Assembly (NCBI RefSeq): GCF_000058485.1
Contig: NC_008278.1
Span: 3,218,962-3,282,961 of the forward strand
Length of the DNA stretch: 64,000 nt
Reading direction: 5' to 3'
Source of the DNA: Frankia alni ACN14a
GTDB taxonomy: Bacteria; Actinomycetota; Actinomycetes; Frankiales; Frankiaceae
Part shown: positions 60,477 through 64,000 of the stretch, one piece after another
Position numbering within the stretch: position 1 is the first letter of the stretch
Layout: every line of letters starts with the position of its first letter
The notes under the pieces: generated by a model
Databases searched by the model: none
Told to the model about the DNA's origin: nothing
Seen by the model: only the letters and a program-made list of their open reading frames with translations
Translations under genes and position numbers: made by a program

Positions 60477-61348
60477 GGCTTGCGGGCGACGGCGCCGTAG
60501 AAGCTGACCTGGGCGTCGGTGAGATCGGTCGGGGCCGCGCCGTCCGGGCGCCAGCGGTGCACGATCTGCAGGCCGGGATCGAGCAGCTCGAGGCCGTCGA
60601 AGAAGCGGGCGACCTCGGCCCGGGTCCGCGCCTGCGCGGGGATGCCACCGGCCCGGTAGGCGGCGGCGAGCCGTTCCATCCCTTCGTCGTGGTCGGCGGT
60701 GGCGTGGGTGAGGGTCAGGTAGCTGCCGGACGGCAGTTCCCGCAGCAGCCGACCCAGCAGGCCGCGCGGATCGTCGGCGTCCGGGATGAAGTGCATGATC
60801 GCGATCAGGGAGAGCGCGACCGGCCGGGTGAGATCGAGGGCCGCCCGCAGTTCCGGGGCGGCGAGGATGCTCGCGGGGTCGCGCAGGTCCACGTCGAGGT
60901 AGGCGGTCGTGCCCTGCGGGGTGCTGGTGAGCAGCGCGCGGGCGTGGGTGAGCACGATCGGATCGTTGTCGGCGTAGACGACCCGGGCGTCGGGCGCGAC
61001 GGCCTGCGCGACCTCGTGCAGGTTCGGGCTGGTGGGAATGCCGGTGCCGATGTCGAGGAACTGGCGGACCCCCGCCTCGCCGGCCAGGTGCCGGGTCGTG
61101 CGGACCATGAAGGCCCGGTTGGCGTGGGATGCGACGCGGGCGTTCGGGAAGGCGGCGAGGGCCTGTTCGGCGGCCGCCCGGTCGGCGGGGAAGTTGTCCT
61201 TGCCGCCGAGGTAGTAGTCGTACATCCGCGCCGAGTGTGGCTGGTCGATCTTCAGGTCGACCGGGCGGCGCTCGCCTGCCAGGGTCGTCCACCATGTCGC
61301 GTCTCCCGAGCCCTCGACCCCGGACTCGAGCGGCTCTCCGCTGGTCAC
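60473..61348 (-). CDS. SAM-dependent methyltransferase, SAV2177/DUF574 family
   Basis: 291 residues from GTG 61348 (GGGAG ~9 nt upstream). It matches the 33060 protein along its length: DQPHSARMYDYYLGGKDNFPAD, FLDIGTGIPTSPN, VVYADNDPIV, IMHFIPDADDP, HRWRPDG..TDLTDAQVSFYG. All SAM-binding motifs are intact. Substrate unknown. Convergent with tesB; the radical SAM gene upstream is on the same strand, 84 bp away. Confidence 0.93.
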   Translation of the reverse strand: MTSGEPLESGVEGSGDATWWTTLAGERRPVDLKIDQPHSARMYDYYLGGKDNFPADRAAAEQALAAFPNARVASHANRAFMVRTTRHLAGEAGVRQFLDIGTGIPTSPNLHEVAQAVAPDARVVYADNDPIVLTHARALLTSTPQGTTAYLDVDLRDPASILAAPELRAALDLTRPVALSLIAIMHFIPDADDPRGLLGRLLRELPSGSYLTLTHATADHDEGMERLAAAYRAGGIPAQARTRAEVARFFDGLELLDPGLQIVHRWRPDGAAPTDLTDAQVSFYGAVARKP

Positions 61349-61432
61349 GCGCGACCATCTCCCTTACGTACCAGGCGATCCACGGCCATCACCCTAGTAC
61401 GGACCGTTATGGCGGGATCGCTGGGCCGGGCG

Positions 61433-62737
61433 TCAGTCGACCCAGTCGGCGGGCCAGCGGATGTCCGCCGCGGTGAGGCGGGGCCGTTCGGTCGCGGGCC
61501 AGTGAGCGTCCAGGTCCTCCTCGACGAGGGCGAACAGCCCGTGGTCGAACGGTTCGCCGGGCGGCACAGCGGTCTGGACCAGCCGTTCTCGCCGTCCGGC
61601 GCGCTGGTGGGCCAGCGCGCGGTGGTGACAGTAGGGGTTGTTGCCGGGGCGACCGAAGACGGTGTGGGCGGTCCAGGTGCAGCCGCCGCGGCAGACCTCC
61701 GCGAAGGTGCAGCCGCGGCAGAAGCCCCACAGCTTCCCGGTCGCGGCCGGTGTGCCCGCCGTCAGGTTGATGCCGAGCTCGGGGGCGTCGCGGAGCAGGT
61801 CGGTGAGGCTGCGGTCGCGGATGTTCCCCCCGGCGTAGTCCCGCGTGGGCAGCGACGGGCAGCCCTTGATCGTGCCGTCCGACTCGATGCCGAGGGTGGA
61901 CAGCCCGGCCTGGCAGCCGGTCCAGAAGGCCGCGCTCTCGGGGGAGCGCAGCAGCCGTTCGTAGGGGCCGTAGTAGCCGACGTTGTTCCCGGCGTGGATC
62001 CGGACACCGTCCTGGCGGGCACGCCGGGCGATCCGGGCGAGCACCGGGAACACCTCGAGCAGCTCGACGGGCTGGAGCAGCAGGTCGGCGTGGTCGGCCG
62101 CATTGCCCATCGGGACGGTGAGCTGCCACTGCCAGGCGACGGCACCCGCGGAGCGTAACCGCCGGTACAGCTCCGGGAGCTCCGGCGTGGTCAGGCGGTT
62201 GAGCTGCGTGTTGCAGGTCGCCTCGACCCCGGCCGACCGCAGGCGCTCCATCGTCAGGAAGCACGACTGCCACGAACCCGCCCGTCCGCGGAGTCGATCA
62301 TGGGTTGCGGTCATGCCGTCCACGGACACCGAGCACTGGGTGACGCCCGCGGCCCGCAGACCGCGCGCCATCGCCGCGCTCAACCGGTAGCCGCCGGTCG
62401 TGACCGTGCAGCCCATCCCCCGGCGGGTGATCTCGGCGGCGATCGTCAGCCAGTCCCGGCGCAGGAACGCCTCCCCGCCGATGAGCGTGACCTCGTCCAC
62501 TCCGACCGCGTCGAGCTGGGCCACCACGTCGAGGGCCTGCCCGGTGGACAGCTCCGCCGGGCGCCGGGCCCCGGCGCGCGAGCCGCAGTGCCCGCACGCC
62601 AGGTTGCACGCCAGGGTCAGCTCCCACACGGCGTAGGTCCGCCGCCGTCCCCGCACCGCGTCCGGGTGGCTCCCGGACGGTGACCGGGCGGCCGGGGCTG
62701 CGGCGGCCCGACCCGCGGCGGCCCCGAACGGGCTCAC
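61433..62737 (-). CDS. Radical SAM/SPASM-domain protein
   Basis: 434 residues from GTG 62737, which overlaps the stop of the small upstream gene (GTGA). The frame stays open to 63091, but those residues are Ala/Arg-rich shadow sequence. CxxxCxxC cluster motif CNLACGHC near residue 60, GGEAFLR, SVSVDGMTATHD and a central NNVGYYGPYE. The Cys-rich C-terminal SPASM region (GC..GIESDGTIKGCPSL.., CRGCTFAEVCRGGC, NPYCHHRAL) would hold auxiliary [4Fe-4S] clusters. SPASM proteins usually modify peptides, and translational coupling points to the small protein encoded just upstream as partner or substrate. Confidence 0.9.
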   Translation of the reverse strand: MSPFGAAAGRAAAAPAARSPSGSHPDAVRGRRRTYAVWELTLACNLACGHCGSRAGARRPAELSTGQALDVVAQLDAVGVDEVTLIGGEAFLRRDWLTIAAEITRRGMGCTVTTGGYRLSAAMARGLRAAGVTQCSVSVDGMTATHDRLRGRAGSWQSCFLTMERLRSAGVEATCNTQLNRLTTPELPELYRRLRSAGAVAWQWQLTVPMGNAADHADLLLQPVELLEVFPVLARIARRARQDGVRIHAGNNVGYYGPYERLLRSPESAAFWTGCQAGLSTLGIESDGTIKGCPSLPTRDYAGGNIRDRSLTDLLRDAPELGINLTAGTPAATGKLWGFCRGCTFAEVCRGGCTWTAHTVFGRPGNNPYCHHRALAHQRAGRRERLVQTAVPPGEPFDHGLFALVEEDLDAHWPATERPRLTAADIRWPADWVD

Positions 62738-63084
62738 CGCCGGAACAGCCGGCGCAGCCAGCCCCGCCCACGCCGAGCGGGGGGCCGACCTCCGTCGTCC
62801 CACGCCGGCAGCGGTGGACCGCCATAGACCGGCGTCGGCGCCGGCGGCGGGCCCTGCTGCCAGGGCGGCACGGAGGAGGGCCCGGCGGGCGGTGGCGGTG
62901 GGCCGGTGGGCAGCCAGCCGGCGGGCGCGATGAGCGTCTCGTCGCCGGTCTCCTCTCCGGCCTCCTCGGCAGCGAGCCGGGCGGCGATGTCGTCGGCGCG
63001 CCGCGGGCCGACCTGCGCGTCCCAGTCGGGACCGCGCGGCAGCCGGGGATCCGGCCGTTGCTCCGGTGATTCGCCCCTCGTCAT
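62734..63084 (-). CDS. Small proline-rich protein coupled to the radical SAM gene
   Basis: 116 residues from ATG 63084 (G-rich stretch upstream). N-terminal ~50 residues are charged and helical (DDIAARLAAEEAGEETGDETLIAPAGW), then a Pro/Gly-rich middle (PTGPPPPPAG, PVYGGPPLPAW), then an Arg-rich end with two Trp/Leu/Phe-containing basic segments (GRGWLRRLFRR). The stop overlaps the radical SAM start (GTGA), so the two are co-translated. It could be a precursor peptide (leader then core), a peptide-recognition partner, or an unrelated coupled gene. No family recognised. Confidence 0.7.
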   Translation of the reverse strand: MTRGESPEQRPDPRLPRGPDWDAQVGPRRADDIAARLAAEEAGEETGDETLIAPAGWLPTGPPPPPAGPSSVPPWQQGPPPAPTPVYGGPPLPAWDDGGRPPARRGRGWLRRLFRR

Positions 63085-63225
63085 CCCCCACCCCCGTTCC
63101 GGTCCATCATCGTCGATGGGGCGTTCGGCGCCTACGGACGGGTGGACATCCCCGCGAACCTTCGACAGCGCGGGGGTGGGGCCCGCACGGGCGATGCCGT
63201 CCGGACCCCGTGGACCACGCGGGGC

Positions 63226-64000
63226 TCAGTGGGCGGCGCTGAGCTGCGCGATCTCGTCGAGGGTGACGTCGTAGATGACCTCGGTGGGGGTCAGCGGGAT
63301 CGCGGTGGCCACCGCGCTGTCGGGGTAGACGTCGACGCGGGTGTACTCCCCGCCGACCATGCCGGTCAGCCGGTCGGCCGGGCCGAGGGTGCGGGCGCTG
63401 TAGGCGGTCGCGCCCGCCACCCAGACGGGTACCCCGCCGATCACCCCGGCGGAGGAGTGGTGGGCGTGGCCGGTCAGGACGATCCGGACGTCGGTGCCGG
63501 CCAGCACGTCGGCCAGGTTCGCGGGCTCCGCCAGCAGGTACTTGTTCACCATGGCGATCGGCGACGGCACGGGCGGGTGGTGCAGGGCGAGGACCGTTCC
63601 GCCGGGTGCGGGGGTGGCCAGCTCGTCGGCGAGCCAGCGCAGCTGGGCGGTGCCGAGGAAGCCGCCGTGCTCGCCCGGTTCGGTGGTGTCCAGGACGATG
63701 ATCCGCAGGTCGTCGACCCAGTGGACGTAGTCGTAGGCCTCCTCCGTCGGCTCCGCGCCGAGCAGTCCCGCCCGGAACGGGCCCCGCGCGTCGTGGTTAC
63801 CGACGGCGTAGAGGACCGGCGCGCCCAGCCGCTCGGCGACCGGTTCGACCAGGTCACGCAGGCGCTGGTAGGCGACGAGGTCCCCGCTGTCGGCGAGGTC
63901 GCCGGTCAGCAGCAGCGCACCGACCTTCAGGGTGGACGCCTCGATCTGCTCGAGGGCCGTGCGCAGCCCGGCGTGGGAGTCGACCCTGCCGTGGAGCAGT
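63226..64000 (-). CDS. Class III cyclic-nucleotide-phosphodiesterase-like metallophosphoesterase (5' partial)
   Basis: The frame is open to the right edge, so the N-terminus (with the first D-x-H metal motif) is missing; about 258 residues are visible. Calcineurin-like motifs in order: LLTGDLADSG, VGNHDARG, LALHHPPV and LTGHAHHSSAG, all intact metal ligands of the dinuclear site. Layout fits CpdA/GpdQ-type phosphodiesterases acting on cyclic nucleotides or phosphodiesters. Soluble as far as seen. A short imperfect hairpin (around 63206-63224) lies between its stop and the next gene on the same strand. Confidence 0.9.
   Translation of the reverse strand, partial: LLHGRVDSHAGLRTALEQIEASTLKVGALLLTGDLADSGDLVAYQRLRDLVEPVAERLGAPVLYAVGNHDARGPFRAGLLGAEPTEEAYDYVHWVDDLRIIVLDTTEPGEHGGFLGTAQLRWLADELATPAPGGTVLALHHPPVPSPIAMVNKYLLAEPANLADVLAGTDVRIVLTGHAHHSSAGVIGGVPVWVAGATAYSARTLGPADRLTGMVGGEYTRVDVYPDSAVATAIPLTPTEVIYDVTLDEIAQLSAAH

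Noticed and set aside
62738..63091. Extended N-terminus of the radical SAM protein
   Set aside because: The extra ~118 residues are Arg/Ala-rich and lie antiphase to the small Pro-rich gene, which has a clear GTGA junction with GTG 62737.
63206..63224. Hairpin CCCCG...CGGGG as a terminator
   Set aside because: Only a 5-bp continuous stem with an awkward loop, just outside the metallophosphoesterase stop; too weak to list as a feature.
1..64000. tRNA, rRNA, transposase, integrase or replication origin
   Set aside because: No cloverleaf-like sequence, recombinase motifs or origin-like boxes were seen on either strand.

Overview
This 64 kb window is very GC-rich, actinobacterial DNA. Near-continuous shadow reading frames in all six frames, many GTG starts and the gene content (SAV2177/DUF574-type methyltransferases, an MpaB/DUF2236 oxygenase, EccA-like AAA proteins, a ferredoxin/P450 pair, a mycobacterial-type reducing PKS) fit a filamentous actinomycete. 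A Frankia-like organism is my best guess, but this is inference and not something the sequence proves. No RNA gene, transposase, integrase or CRISPR array was recognised.

Region 1 (1-27989) looks like an accessory island related to type VII secretion. It opens with a giant protein of at least 4,157 codons, cut by the left edge. It carries three tandem ~200-residue modules, two OmpA-like domains, a ~650-residue duplication and an OTU-like cysteine protease domain. Next come a protein of unknown family (P1) and a right-handed beta-helix protein fused to two CbxX/CfxQ (EccA-type) AAA+ ATPase domains. A frameshifted DUF6461 remnant follows, then an Hsp70-like ATPase with one membrane helix and a ricin-type lectin domain on the opposite strand. 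Then come two overlapping genes for helical, ESX-like proteins, and a second version of the cassette: P2 (paralogue of P1), a proline-rich protein with a degenerate ADP-ribosyltransferase-like domain, and a beta-helix protein lacking the AAA domains. No EccB/C/D/E or mycosin gene lies in the window, so the secretion link is inferred from the substrate-like and EccA-like genes.

Region 2 (27996-39678) is mostly signalling and exposure genes: an ECF sigma factor; an ABC exporter with its own NarL-type two-component system; a SAM methyltransferase; an unknown protein; a DUF2236 oxygenase; a second NarL-type two-component system; and a secreted protein. It ends at a perfect 20-bp hairpin and a 16-bp x 6 tandem array.

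Region 3 (39913-50942, all on the minus strand) reads as a CitA/CitB-type two-component system, a ketosynthase-like protein that lacks two catalytic residues, and a 2,295-residue fully reducing type I PKS (KS-AT-DH-ER-KR-ACP). The ketosynthase and PKS probably work together on a reduced, possibly methyl-branched chain.

Region 4 (50943-64000) has a 1.1 kb intergenic region with repeated operator-like motifs, an orphan solute-binding lipoprotein, a P450/ferredoxin pair with a strong inverted repeat upstream, an APC permease with a LysR regulator, and a nitroreductase. It continues with a decayed cystathionine beta-synthase, a TesB thioesterase, a second SAV2177-type methyltransferase, a radical SAM/SPASM protein translationally coupled to a small proline-rich protein, and a metallophosphoesterase cut by the right edge.

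A feature seen throughout is the many short perfect tandem repeats (8-21 bp units). They occur in spacers and, mostly in multiples of three, inside genes. Several overlap ribosome binding sites or start codons.
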